Below the pieces are notes generated by a model. The model worked only from the letters and a program-made list of their open reading frames with translations, was not told where the DNA came from and did not search any database. A program made the position numbers and the translations under genes. A stretch of DNA of 20,000 nt from Steinernema hermaphroditum (Eukaryota > Nematoda > Chromadorea > Rhabditida > Steinernematidae): the NCBI GenBank assembly GCA_030435675.1, contig JAUCMV010000006.1, positions 630,751-650,750 on the forward strand, given 5' to 3'. Below, in pieces: positions 1 through 11,590 of the stretch (positions are counted from its first letter, which is position 1; the number at the start of each line of letters is the position of its first letter).

Positions 1-98
1 CTACAAGATCCAATCATAAAAATGCTATGGTACTTTGGAGCAGGAGGGTCAGATGCAGAACTCTTTGTGTGAACAAGGCCCTATCTGTCTCGAATTGA
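1..98 (+). repeat. Partial satellite unit at the left edge (T type, tgtgtg allele)
   Basis: The window opens inside a unit at ctacaag. The visible part is T type (gcta insert, aactc, acaaggccctatctg) but reads ctttgtgtgaac where other T units read ctttgtatgaac. The only other copy of this allele that I found ends at 16008. The array clearly continues to the left. Confidence 0.95.
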
Positions 99-132
99 AA
101 GTTTTGCAGGAAACTAAGATAGTCCACAGTAA

Positions 133-143
133 TCCCAACGGGA
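133..143. other. N-box dyad, representative copy (tcccaacggga)
   Basis: In N-box units bases 32-49 contain TCCC and GGGA arms separated by aac, flanked by a further A/T pair after one mismatch. In K-box units the same place reads atccaacaag and the dyad is lost. This is the representative copy in the first complete unit; every N-box unit has it, apart from the two aacgagaa units where one arm is weakened. A structural or binding role is not shown by sequence alone. Confidence 0.6.
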
Positions 144-244
144 ATAGGCGCGTTCGATCAGGCTCGTGCAGTTCTACAAGATCCAATCATAAAAATGATA
201 TGGTACTTTGGAGCAGGAGGGTCAGATGCAGAGCTTTTGGTATG

Positions 245-259
245 AGCAAGGGCCCTGCT
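245..259. other. GGGCCC quasi-palindrome, representative copy (agcaagggccctgct)
   Basis: A and S units ending gctg have an AGGGCCCT perfect palindrome that extends to AGC/GCT arms if one A is bulged. T and J units read aaggccctatc, with only the GGCC core. The presence of one extra G here also sets whether a unit is 173 or 174 bp (161 or 162 for short units). The site contains GGGCCC, which would be an ApaI site in these units only. Confidence 0.65.
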
Positions 260-617
260 GTCTCGAATTGAAAGTTTTGCAGGAAACTAAGATAGTCCAC
301 AGTAATCCCAACGGGAATAGGCGCGTTCGATCAGGCTCGTGCAGTTCTACAAGATCCAATCATAAAAATGCTATGGTACTTTGGAGCAGGAGGGTCAGAT
401 GCAGAACTCTTTGTATGAACAAGGCCCTATCTGTCTCGAATTGAAAGTTTTGCAGGAAACTAAGATAGTCCACAGTAATCCCAACGGGAATAGGCGCGTT
501 CGATCAGGCTCGTGCAGTTCTATAAGATCCAATCATAAAAATGATATGGTACTTTGGAGCAGGAGGGTCAGATGCAGAGCTTTTGGTATGAACAAGGCCC
601 TATCTGTCTCGAATTGA

Positions 618-3339
618 AAGTTTTGCAGGAAACTAAGATAGTCCACAGTAATCCCAACGGGAATAGGCGCGTTCGATCAGGCTCGTGCAGTTCTACAAGA
701 TCCAATCATAAAAATGATATGGTACTTTGGAGCAGGAGGGTCAGATGCAGAGCTTTTGGTATGAACAAGGCCCTATCTGTCTCGAATTGAAAGTTTTGCA
801 GGAAACTAAGATAGTCCACAGGAAATCCAACAAGATTAGGCGCGTTCGATCAGGCTCGTGCAGTTCTATAAGATCCAATCATAAAAATGATATGGTACTT
901 TGGAGCAGGAGGGTCAGATGCAGAGCTTTTGGTATGAGCAAGGGCCCTGCTGTCTCGAATTGAAAGTTTTGCAGGAAACTAAGATAGTCCACAGGAAATC
1001 CAACAAGATTAGGCGCGTTCGATCAGGCTCGTGCAGTTCTACAAGATCCAATCATAAAAATTGGAGCGGAGGGGTCAGATTCATAACTCTTTGTATGAGC
1101 AAGGGCCCTGCTGTCTCGAATTGAAAGTTTTGCAGGAAACTAAGATAGTCCACAGTAATCCCAACGGGAATAGGCGCGTTCGATCAGGCTCGTGCAGTTC
1201 TACAAGATCCAATCATAAAAATGATATGGTACTTTGGAGCAGGAGGGTCAGATGCAGAGCTTTTGGTATGAGCAAGGGCCCTGCTGTCTCGAATTGAAAG
1301 TTTTGCAGGAAACTAAGATAGTCCACAGGAAATCCAACAAGATTAGGCGCGTTCGATCAGGCTCGTGCAGTTCTACAAGATCCAATCATAAAAATTATGT
1401 TTTGGAGCGGAGGGGTCAGATTCATAACTCTTTGTATGAGCAAGGGCCCTATCTGTCTCGAATTGAAAGTTTTGCAGGAAACTAAGATAGTCCACAGTAA
1501 TCCCAACGGGAATAGGCGCGTTCGATCAGGCTCGTGCAGTTCTACAAGATCCAATCATAAAAATGATATGGTACTTTGGAGCAGGAGGGTCAGATGCAGA
1601 GCTTTTGGTATGAGCAAGGGCCCTAGCTGTCTCGAATTGAAAGTTTTGCAGGAAACTAAGATAGTCCACAGGAAATCCAACAAGATTAGGCGCGTTCGAT
1701 CAGGCTCGTGCAGTTCTACAAGATCCAATCATAAAAATTGGAGCGGAGGGGTCAGATTCATAACTCTTTGTATGAGCAAGGGCCCTATCTGTCTCGAATT
1801 GAAAGTTTTGCAGGAAACTAAGATAGTCCACAGTAATCCCAACGGGAATAGGCGCGTTCGATCAGGCTCGTGCAGTTCTACAAGATCCAATCATAAAAAT
1901 GATATGGTACTTTGGAGCAGGAGGGTCAGATGCAGAGCTTTTGGTATGAACAAGGGCCCTATCTGTCTCGAATTGAAAGTTTTGCAGGAAACTAAGATAG
2001 TCCACAGTAATCCCAACGGGAATAGGCGCGTTCGATCAGGCTCGTGCAGTTCTACAAGATCCAATCATAAAAATGATATGGTACTTTGGAGCAGGAGGGT
2101 CAGATGCAGAGCTTTTGGTATGAACAAGGCCCTATCTGTCTCGAATTGAAAGTTTTGCAGGAAACTAAGATAGTCCACAGGAAATCCAACAAGATTAGGC
2201 GCGTTCGATCAGGCTCGTGCAGTTCTACAAGATCCAATCATAAAAATGATATGGTACTTTGGAGCAGGAGGGTCAGATGCAGAGCTTTTGGTATGAGCAA
2301 GGGCCCTGCTGTCTCGAATTGAAAGTTTTGCAGGAAACTAAGATAGTCCACAGGAAATCCAACAAGATTAGGCGCGTTCGATCAGGCTCGTGCAGTTCTA
2401 CAAGATCCAATCATAAAAATGCTATGGTACTTTGGAGCAGGAGGGGTCAGATTCATAACTCTTTGTATGAGCAAGGGCCCTGCTGTCTCGAATTGAAAGT
2501 TTTGCAGGAAACTAAGATAGTCCACAGTAATCCCAACGGGAATAGGCGCGTTCGATCAGGCTCGTGCAGTTCTACAAGATCCAATCATAAAAATGATATG
2601 GTACTTTGGAGCAGGAGGGTCAGATGCAGAGCTTTTGGTATGAGCAAGGCCCTAGCTGTCTCGAATTGAAAGTTTTGCAGGAAACTAAGATAGTCCACAG
2701 GAAATCCAACAAGATTAGGCGCGTTCGATCAGGCTCGTGCAGTTCTACAAGATCCAATCATAAAAATTGGAGCGGAGGGGTCAGATTCATAACTCTTTGT
2801 ATGAGCAAGGGCCCTATCTGTCTCGAATTGAAAGTTTTGCAGGAAACTAAGATAGTCCACAGTAATCCCAACGGGAATAGGCGCGTTCGATCAGGCTCGT
2901 GCAGTTCTACAAGATCCAATCATAAAAATGATATGGTACTTTGGAGCAGGAGGGTCAGATGCAGAGCTTTTGGTATGAGCAAGGGCCCTGCTGTCTCGAA
3001 TTGAAAGTTTTGCAGGAAACTAAGATAGTCCACAGGAAATCCAACAAGATTAGGCGCGTTCGATCAGGCTCGTGCAGTTCTACAAGATCCAATCATAAAA
3101 ATTGGAGCGGAGGGGTCAGATTCATAACTCTTTGTATGAGCAAGGGCCCTATCTGTCTCGAATTGAAAGTTTTGCAGGAAACTAAGATAGTCCACAGTAA
3201 TCCCAACGGGAATAGGCGCGTTCGATCAGGCTCGTGCAGTTCTATAAGATCCAATCATAAAAATGATATGGTACTTTGGAGCAGGAGGGTCAGATGCAGA
3301 GCTTTTGGTATGAACAAGGCCCTATCTGTCTCGAATTGA
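618..3339 (+). repeat. Irregular satellite section rich in S-A dimers
   Basis: Sixteen units ending at 790, 963, 1124, 1297, 1466, 1640, 1802, 1976, 2149, 2322, 2496, 2669, 2831, 3004, 3166 and 3339. Order: j; a K-box unit carrying tataag with A body; S; A; S-like of 169 bp; A with gggccctagctg (174); S with gggccctatctg (162); j with the extra G (174); j; K box with A body; a 174-bp hybrid; A with ggccctagctg; S (162); A; S (162); J. Alternation of short K and long N units gives a 334-336 bp dimer. No stable longer period is visible. The hybrid at 2323-2496 keeps the long insert (gctatggtactt) but then has the short-unit aggaggggtcagattcat arm, a junction of long and short classes. Confidence 0.85.
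1298..1466 (+). repeat. 169-bp satellite unit with a unique insert
   Basis: A K-box short-class unit in which the usual short junction carries 7 extra bases (tatgttt) after the aaaaat tract, before ggagcgg, plus the extra G in the GGGCCC site. No other unit has this junction. It is one of several private lengths at the same point in the repeat. Confidence 0.9.
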
Positions 3340-4356
3340 AAGTTTTGCAGGAAACTAAGATAGTCCACAGGAAATCCAACAAGATTAGGCGCGTTCGATC
3401 AGGCTCGTGCAGTTCTACAAGATCCAATCATAAAAATTGGAGCGGAGGGGTCAGATTCATAACTCTTTGTATGAGCAAGGGCCCTGCTGTCTCGAATTGA
3501 AAGTTTTGCAGGAAACTAAGATAGTCCACAGTAATCCCAACGGGAATAGGCGCGTTCGATCAGGCTCGTGCAGTTCTACAAGATCCAATCATAAAAATGC
3601 TATGGTACTTTGGAGCAGGAGGGTCAGATGCAGAACTCTTTGTATGAACAAGGGCCCTATCTGTCTCGAATTGAAAGTTTTGCAGGAAACTAAGATAGTC
3701 CACAGTAATCCCAACGAGAATAGGCGCGTTCGATCAGGCTCGTGCAGTTCTACAAGATCCAATCATAAAAATGCTATGGTACTTTGGAGCAGGAGGGTCA
3801 GATGCAGAGCTTTTGGTATGAGCAAGGGCCCTAGCTGTCTCGAATTGAAAGTTTTGCAGGAAACTAAGATAGTCCACAGTAATCCCAACGGGAATAGGCG
3901 CGTTCGATCAGGCTCGTGCAGTTCTACAAGATCCAATCATAAAAATGATATGGTACTTTGGAGCAGGAGGGTCAGATGCAGAGCTTTTGGTATGAGCAAG
4001 GGCCCTGCTGTCTCGAATTGAAAGTTTTGCAGGAAACTAAGATAGTCCACAGGAAATCCAACAAGATTAGGCGCGTTCGATCAGGCTCGTGCAGTTCTAC
4101 AAGATCCAATCATAAAAATTGGAGCGGAGGGGTCAGATTCATAACTCTTTGTATGAGCAAGGGCCCTATCTGTCTCGAATTGAAAGTTTTGCAGGAAACT
4201 AAGATAGTCCACAGTAATCCCAACGGGAATAGGCGCGTTCGATCAGGCTCGTGCAGTTCTATAAGATCCAATCATAAAAATGATATGGTACTTTGGAGCA
4301 GGAGGGTCAGATGCAGAGCTTTTGGTATGAACAAGGCCCTATCTGTCTCGAATTGA
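3340..4356 (+). repeat. Six-unit higher-order block, 1017 bp
   Basis: Unit ends 3500, 3674, 3848, 4021, 4183, 4356. Order: S, T with extra G (174), an N-box gcta unit with A-type tail and tagctg (174), A, S with tatctg (162), J. The third unit carries the rare box allele aacgagaa near 3716, seen again only near 19828. The block shares its start and end classes with the next one, which has one additional T unit. Confidence 0.85.
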
Positions 4357-5545
4357 AAGTTTTGCAGGAAACTAAGATAGTCCACAGGAAATCCAACAAG
4401 ATTAGGCGCGTTCGATCAGGCTCGTGCAGTTCTACAAGATCCAATCATAAAAATTGGAGCGGAGGGGTCAGATTCATAACTCTTTGTATGAGCAAGGGCC
4501 CTGCTGTCTCGAATTGAAAGTTTTGCAGGAAACTAAGATAGTCCACAGTAATCCCAACGGGAATAGGCGCGTTCGATCAGGCTCGTGCAGTTCTACAAGA
4601 TCCAATCATAAAAATGCTATGGTACTTTGGAGCAGGAGGGTCAGATGCAGAACTCTTTGTATGAACAAGGCCCTATCTGTCTCGAATTGAAAGTTTTGCA
4701 GGAAACTAAGATAGTCCACAGTAATCCCAACGGGAATAGGCGCGTTCGATCAGGCTCGTGCAGTTATACAAGATCCAATCATAAAAATGCTATGGTACTT
4801 TGGAGCAGGAGGGTCAGATGCAGAGCTTTTGGTATGAGCAAGGGCCCTAGCTGTCTCGAATTGAAAGTTTTGCAGGAAACTAAGATAGTCCACAGTAATC
4901 CCAACGGGAATAGGCGCGTTCGATCAGGCTCGTGCAGTTCTACAAGATCCAATCATAAAAATGCTATGGTACTTTGGAGCAGGAGGGTCAGATGCAGAAC
5001 TCTTTGTATGAACAAGGCCCTATCTGTCTCGAATTGAAAGTTTTGCAGGAAACTAAGATAGTCCACAGTAATCCCAACGGGAATAGGCGCGTTCGATCAG
5101 GCTCGTGCAGTTCTACAAGATCCAATCATAAAAATGATATGGTACTTTGGAGCAGGAGGGTCAGATGCAGAGCTTTTGGTATGAGCAAGGGCCCTGCTGT
5201 CTCGAATTGAAAGTTTTGCAGGAAACTAAGATAGTCCACAGGAAATCCAACAAGATTAGGCGCGTTCGATCAGGCTCGTGCAGTTCTACAAGATCCAATC
5301 ATAAAAATTGGAGCGGAGGGGTCAGATTCATAACTCTTTGTATGAGCAAGGGCCCTAGCTGTCTCGAATTGAAAGTTTTGCAGGAAACTAAGATAGTCCA
5401 CAGTAATCCCAACGGGAATAGGCGCGTTCGATCAGGCTCGTGCAGTTCTATAAGATCCAATCATAAAAATGATATGGTACTTTGGAGCAGGAGGGTCAGA
5501 TGCAGAGCTTTTGGTATGAACAAGGCCCTATCTGTCTCGAATTGA
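4357..5545 (+). repeat. Seven-unit higher-order block, 1189 bp
   Basis: Unit ends 4517, 4690, 4864, 5037, 5210, 5372, 5545. Order: S, T, gcta unit with A tail and tagctg (174), T, A, S with tagctg (162), J. A private c-to-a change lies at 4766 (gttatac for gttctac). Compared with 3340-4356 it contains one extra T, the size step expected from unequal exchange in whole units. Confidence 0.85.
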
Positions 5546-6399
5546 AAGTTTTGCAGGAAACTAAGATAGTCCACAGGAAATCCAACAAGATTAGGCGCGT
5601 TCGATCAGGCTCGTGCAGTTCTACAAGATCCAATCATAAAAATTGGAGCGGAGGGGTCAGATTCATAACTCTTTGTATGAGCAAGGGCCCTGCTGTCTCG
5701 AATTGAAAGTTTTGCAGGAAACTAAGATAGTCCACAGTAATCCCAACGGGAATAGGCGCGTTCGATCAGGCTCGTGCAGTTCTACAAGATCCAATCATAA
5801 AAATGCTATGGTACTTTGGAGCAGGAGGGTCAGATGCAGAACTCTTTGTATGAACAAGGCCCTATCTGTCTCGAATTGAAAGTTTTGCAGGAAACTAAGA
5901 TAGTCCACAGTAATCCCAACGGGAATAGGCGCGTTCGATCAGGCTCGTGCAGTTCTACAAGATCCAATCATAAAAATGATATGGTACTTTGGAGCAGGAG
6001 GGTCAGATGCAGAGCTTTTGGTATGAGCAAGGGCCCTGCTGTCTCGAATTGAAAGTTTTGCAGGAAACTAAGATAGTCCACAGTAATCCCAACGGGAATA
6101 GGCGCGTTCGATCAGGCTCGTGCAGTTCTACAAGATCCAATCATAAAAATGCTATGGTACTTTGGAGCAGGAGGGTCAGATGCAGAACTCTTTGTATGAA
6201 CAAGGCCCTATCTGTCTCGAATTGAAAGTTTTGCAGGAAACTAAGATAGTCCACAGTAATCCCAACGGGAATAGGCGCGTTCGATCAGGCTCGTGCAGTT
6301 CTATAAGATCCAATCATAAAAATGATATGGTACTTTGGAGCAGGAGGGTCAGATGCAGAGCTTTTGGTATGAACAAGGGCCCTATCTGTCTCGAATTGA
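5546..6399 (+). repeat. Five-unit higher-order block S-T-A-T-J, 854 bp
   Basis: Unit ends 5706, 5879, 6052, 6225, 6399. The last J has the extra G (gggccctatctg), giving 174 bp. This is the same order as the 853-bp pentamer found further right, except that the third unit still has the N box rather than a K-derived box, so it may represent the older form of that pentamer. Confidence 0.87.
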
Positions 6400-7069
6400 A
6401 AGTTTTGCAGGAAACTAAGATAGTCCACAGGAAATCCAACAAGATTAGGCGCGTTCGATCAGGCTCGTGCAGTTCTACAAGATCCAATCATAAAAATTTG
6501 GAGCGGAGGGGTCAGATTCATAACTCTTTGTATGAGCAAGGGCCCTGCTGTCTCGAATTGAAAGTTTTGCAGGAAACTAAGATAGTCCACAGTAATCCCA
6601 ACGGGAATAGGCGCGTTCGATCAGGCTCGTGCAGTTCTACAAGATCCAATCATAAAAATGATATGGTACTTTGGAGCAGGAGGGTCAGATGCAGAGCTTT
6701 TGGTATGAGCAAGGGCCCTGCTGTCTCGAATTGAAAGTTTTGCAGGAAACTAAGATAGTCCACAGGAAATCCAACAAGATTAGGCGCGTTCGATCAGGCT
6801 CGTGCAGTTCTACAAGATCCAATCATAAAAATTGGAGCGGAGGGGTCAGATTCATAACTCTTTGTATGAGCAAGGGCCCTATCTGTCTCGAATTGAAAGT
6901 TTTGCAGGAAACTAAGATAGTCCACAGTAATCCCAACGGGAATAGGCGCGTTCGATCAGGCTCGTGCAGTTCTATAAGATCCAATCATAAAAATGATATG
7001 GTACTTTGGAGCAGGAGGGTCAGATGCAGAGCTTTTGGTATGAACAAGGCCCTATCTGTCTCGAATTGA
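6400..7069 (+). repeat. Four-unit higher-order block S-A-S-J, 670 bp
   Basis: Unit ends 6561, 6734, 6896, 7069. The first S has one extra t after the A tract (162 bp); the second S has the extra G (162 bp). It combines one S-A dimer with an S-J pair. Confidence 0.86.
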
Positions 7070-7749
7070 AAGTTTTGCAGGAAACTAAGATAGTCCACAG
7101 GAAATCCAACAAGATTAGGCGCGTTCGATCAGGCTCGTGCAGTTCTACAAGATCCAATCATAAAAATTGGAGCGGAGGGGTCAGATTCATAACTCTTTGT
7201 ATGAGCAAGGGCCCTGCTGTCTCGAATTGAAAGTTTTGCAGGAAACTAAGATAGTCCACAGTAATCCCAACGGGAATAGGCGCGTTCGATCAGGCTCGTG
7301 CAGTTCTACAAGATCCAATCATAAAAATGATATGGTACTTTGGAGCAGGAGGGTCAGATGCAGAGCTTTTGGTATGAGCAAGGGCCCTGCTGTCTCGAAT
7401 TGAAAGTTTTGCAGGAAACTAAGATAGTCCACAGTAATCCCAACGGGAATAGGCGCGTTCGATCAGGCTCGTGCAGTTCTACAAGATCCAATCATAAAAA
7501 TGCTATGGTACTTTGGAGCAGGAGGGTCAGATGCAGAACTCTTTGTATGAACAAGGCCCTATCTGTCTCGAATTGAAAGTTTTGCAGGAAACTAAGATAG
7601 TCCACAGTAATCCCAACGGGAATAGGCGCGTTCGATCAGGCTCGTGCAGTTCTATAAGATCCAATCATAAAAATGATATGGTACTTTGGAGCAGGAGGGT
7701 CAGATGCAGAGCTTTTGGTATGAACAAGGCCCTATCTGTCTCGAATTGA
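7070..7749 (+). repeat. Four-unit higher-order block S-A-T-J, 680 bp
   Basis: Unit ends 7230, 7403, 7576, 7749. All lengths are standard (161 + 3 x 173). It equals the pentamer S-T-A-T-J minus its first T, consistent with a one-unit deletion. Confidence 0.86.
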
Positions 7750-8592
7750 AAGTTTTGCAGGAAACTAAGATAGTCCACAGGAAATCCAACAAGATTAGGC
7801 GCGTTCGATCAGGCTCGTGCAGTTCTACAAGATCCAATCATAAAAATTGGAGCGGAGGGGTCAGATTCATAACTCTTTGTATGAGCAAGGGCCCTGCTGT
7901 CTCGAATTGAAAGTTTTGCAGGAAACTAAGATAGTCCACAGTAATCCCAACGGGAATAGGCGCGTTCGATCAGGCTCGTGCAGTTCTACAAGATCCAATC
8001 ATAAAAATGCTATGGTACTTTGGAGCAGGAGGGTCAGATGCAGAACTCTTTGTATGAACAAGGCCCTATCTGTCTCGAATTGAAAGTTTTGCAGGAAACT
8101 AAGATAGTCCACAGGAAATCCAACAAGAATAGGCGCGTTCGATCAGGCTCGTGCAGTTCTACAAGATCCAATCATAAAAATGATATGGTACTTTGGAGCA
8201 GGAGGGTCAGATGCAGAGCTTTTGGTATGAGCAAGGGCCCTGCTGTCTCGAATTGAAAGTTTTGCAGGAAACTAAGATAGTCCACAGGAAATCCAACAAG
8301 ATTAGGCGCGTTCGATCAGGCTCGTGCAGTTCTACAAGATCCAATCATAAAAATTGGAGCAGGAGGGGTCAGATTCATAACTCTTTGTATGAGCAAGGGC
8401 CCTATCTGTCTCGAATTGAAAGTTTTGCAGGAAACTAAGATAGTCCACAGTAATCCCAACGGGAATAGGCGCGTTCGATCAGGCTCGTGCAGTTCTATAA
8501 GATCCAATCATAAAAATGATATGGTACTTTGGAGCAGGAGGGTCAGATGCAGAGCTTTTGGTATGAACAAGGCCCTATCTGTCTCGAATTGA
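7750..8592 (+). repeat. Five-unit block S-T-Kn-S-J, 843 bp, first K-derived long unit
   Basis: Unit ends 7910, 8083, 8256, 8419, 8592. The third unit (8084-8256) is the first in the window with the recombinant box gaaatccaacaagaatag on a long A body; this class recurs only to the right. The fourth unit (8257-8419, 163 bp) is short-class but reads ggagcaggagggg rather than ggagcggagggg. Confidence 0.86.
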
Positions 8593-9445
8593 AAGTTTTG
8601 CAGGAAACTAAGATAGTCCACAGGAAATCCAACAAGATTAGGCGCGTTCGATCAGGCTCGTGCAGTTCTACAAGATCCAATCATAAAAATTGGAGCGGAG
8701 GGGTCAGATTCATAACTCTTTGTATGAGCAAGGGCCCTGCTGTCTCGAATTGAAAGTTTTGCAGGAAACTAAGATAGTCCACAGTAATCCCAACGGGAAT
8801 AGGCGCGTTCGATCAGGCTCGTGCAGTTCTACAAGATCCAATCATAAAAATGCTATGGTACTTTGGAGCAGGAGGGTCAGATGCAGAACTCTTTGTATGA
8901 ACAAGGCCCTATCTGTCTCGAATTGAAAGTTTTGCAGGAAACTAAGATAGTCCACAGGAAATCCAACAAGAGTAGGCGCGTTCGATCAGGCTCGTGCAGT
9001 TCTACAAGATCCAATCATAAAAATGATATGGTACTTTGGAGCAGGAGGGTCAGATGCAGAGCTTTTGGTATGAGCAAGGGCCCTGCTGTCTCGAATTGAA
9101 AGTTTTGCAGGAAACTAAGATAGTCCACAGTAATCCCAACGGGAATAGGCGCGTTCGATCAGGCTCGTGCAGTTCTACAAGATCCAATCATAAAAATGCT
9201 ATGGTACTTTGGAGCAGGAGGGTCAGATGCAGAACTCTTTGTATGAACAAGGCCCTATCTGTCTCGAATTGAAAGTTTTGCAGGAAACTAAGATAGTCCA
9301 CAGTAATCCCAACGGGAATAGGCGCGTTCGATCAGGCTCGTGCAGTTCTATAAGATCCAATCATAAAAATGATATGGTACTTTGGAGCAGGAGGGTCAGA
9401 TGCAGAGCTTTTGGTATGAACAAGGCCCTATCTGTCTCGAATTGA
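8593..9445 (+). repeat. Five-unit higher-order repeat S-T-Ks-T-J, 853 bp
   Basis: Unit ends 8753, 8926, 9099, 9272, 9445. This is the clean form of the pentamer: one 161-bp unit followed by four of 173 bp, with the Ks box (gagtag) in the third unit and tataag in the fifth. The same five-unit series forms the second part of the heptamers at 12778-15155. Confidence 0.9.
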
Positions 9446-10807
9446 AAGTTTTGCAGGAAACTAAGATAGTCCACAGGAAATCCAACAAGATTAGGCGCGT
9501 TCGATCAGGCTCGTGCAGTTCTACAAGATCCAATCATAAAAAATTGGAGCGGAGGGGTCAGATTCATAACTCTTTGTATGAGCAAGGGCCCTGCTGTCTC
9601 GAATTGAAAGTTTTGCAGGAAACTAAGATAGTCCACAGTAATCCCAACGGGAATAGGCGCGTTCGATCAGGCTCGTGCAGTTCTACAAGATCCAATCATA
9701 AAAATGCTATGGTACTTTGGAGCAGGAGGGTCAGATGCAGAACTCTTTGTATGAACAAGGCCCTATCTGTCTCGAATTGAAAGTTTTGCAGGAAACTAAG
9801 ATAGTCCACAGGAAATCCAACAAGAGTAGGCGCGTTCGATCAGGCTCGTGCAGTTCTACAAGATCCAATCATAAAAATGATATGGTACTTTGGAGCAGGA
9901 GGGTCAGATGCAGAGCTTTTGGTATGAGCAAGGGCCCTGCTGTCTCGAATTGAAAGTTTTGCAGGAAACTAAGATAGTCCACAGGAAATCCAACAAGATT
10001 AGGCGCGTTCGATCAGGCTCGTGCAGTTCTACAAGATCCAATCATAAAAATTGGAGCGGAGGGGTCAGATTCATAACTCTTTGTATGAGCAAGGGCCCTA
10101 TCTGTCTCGAATTGAAAGTTTTGCAGGAAACTAAGATAGTCCACAGTAATCCCAACGGGAATAGGCGCGTTCGATCAGGCTCGTGCAGTTCTACAAGATC
10201 CAATCATAAAAATGCTATGGTACTTTGGAGCAGGAGGGTCAGATGCAGAACTCTTTGTATGAACAAGGCCCTATCTGTCTCGAATTGAAAGTTTTGCAGG
10301 AAACTAAGATAGTCCACAGGAAATCCAACAAGAGTAGGCGCGTTCGATCAGGCTCGTGCAGTTCTACAAGATCCAATCATAAAAATGATATGGTACTTTG
10401 GAGCAGGAGGGTCAGATGCAGAGCTTTTGGTATGAGCAAGGGCCCTGCTGTCTCGAATTGAAAGTTTTGCAGGAAACTAAGATAGTCCACAGTAATCCCA
10501 ACGGGAATAGGCGCGTTCGATCAGGCTCGTGCAGTTCTACAAGATCCAATCATAAAAATGCTATGGTACTTTGGAGCAGGAGGGTCAGATGCAGAACTCT
10601 TTGTATGAACAAGGCCCTATCTGTCTCGAATTGAAAGTTTTGCAGGAAACTAAGATAGTCCACAGTAATCCCAACGGGAATAGGCGCGTTCGATCAGGCT
10701 CGTGCAGTTCTATAAGATCCAATCATAAAAATGATATGGTACTTTGGAGCGGAGGGGTCAGATTCATAACTCTTTGTATGAACAAGGCCCTATCTGTCTC
10801 GAATTGA
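9446..10807 (+). repeat. Eight-unit higher-order block, 1362 bp
   Basis: Unit ends 9607, 9780, 9953, 10115, 10288, 10461, 10634, 10807. Order: S with one extra a (162), T, Ks, S with tatctg (162), T, Ks, T, and a J-like unit. The triplet S-T-Ks occurs twice in succession, so the block looks like a pentamer with an internal three-unit duplication. The last unit (10635-10807) has tataag and the gata insert but then switches to the short-class arm (gcggagggg, cataactc) with a T-type ending, a long/short recombinant that leads into the deleted units. Confidence 0.85.
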
Positions 10808-11071
10808 AAGTTTTGCAGGAAACTAAGATAGTCCACAGGAAATCCAACAAGATTAGGCGCGTTCGATCATAAAAATTGGAGCGGAGGGGTCAGATTCATA
10901 ACTCTTTGTATGAACAAGGCCCTATCTGTCTCGAATTGAAAGTTTTGCAGGAAACTAAGATAGTCCACAGGAAATCCAACAAGATTAGGCGCGTTCGATC
11001 ATAAAAATTGGAGCGGAGGGGTCAGATTCATAACTCTTTGTATGAACAAGGCCCTATCTGTCTCGAATTGA
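10808..11071 (+). repeat. Two tandem 132-bp deleted satellite units
   Basis: Units 10808-10939 and 10940-11071 are alike: K box, then gttcgatcataaaaat, so 29 bp of the constant region are missing compared with a 161-bp S unit. The deleted stretch is bounded by atca direct repeats in the parent (gatcagg and aatcata), and one atca remains at each junction. Both units have the unusual tail cataactc followed by gaacaaggccctatctg. Identical junction and tail show that one deletion event was followed by duplication of the shortened unit. Confidence 0.93.
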
Positions 11072-11590
11072 AAGTTTTGCAGGAAACTAAGATAGTCCAC
11101 AGGAAATCCAACAAGATTAGGCGCGTTCGATCAGGCTCGTGCAGTTCTACAAGATCCAATCATAAAAATGATATGGTATTTGGAGCAGGAGGGGTCAGAT
11201 TCATAACTCTTTGTATGAGCAAGGGCCCTGCTGTCTCGAATTGAAAGTTTTGCAGGAAACTAAGATAGTCCACAGTAATCCCAACGGGAATAGGCGCGTT
11301 CGATCAGGCTCGTGCAGTTCTACAAGATCCAATCATAAAAATGCTATGGTACTTTGGAGCAGGAGGGTCAGATGCAGAACTCTTTGTATGAACAAGGCCC
11401 TATCTGTCTCGAATTGAAAGTTTTGCAGGAAACTAAGATAGTCCACAGGAAATCCAACAAGAATAGGCGCGTTCGATCAGGCTCGTGCAGTTCTACAAGA
11501 TCCAATCATAAAAATGATATGGTACTTTGGAGCAGGAGGGTCAGATGCAGAGCTTTTGGTATGAACAAGGCCCTATCTGTCTCGAATTGA
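11072..11590 (+). repeat. Three units after the deleted pair (hybrid, T, Kn-type)
   Basis: Unit ends 11244, 11417, 11590. The first is a K-box unit of 173 bp with gatatggtatttggagcagg followed by the short-class arm and gggccctgctg; it restores the full constant region missing from the preceding two units. The second is T. The third has the gaatag box with J-type body but tacaag. Together with the deleted pair this occupies the place of one higher-order block (10808-11590, 783 bp). Confidence 0.85.

Larger units (their letters stand above)
99..617 (+). repeat. Three-unit block A-T-J
   Basis: Units end at 271 (A), 444 (T) and 617 (J, with tataag at 521-526). All are 173 bp with the N box. It looks like the tail of a higher-order block whose start lies in or before the window edge, since J usually closes a block. 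Confidence 0.85.

Noticed and set aside
150..160. tRNA gene or pol III B box at gcgttcgatcagg
   Set aside because: The gttcga core resembles a T-loop/B box, but the flanking bases do not form a T stem, the 3' half of the B-box consensus does not match, and no A box or cloverleaf is seen at the required distance.
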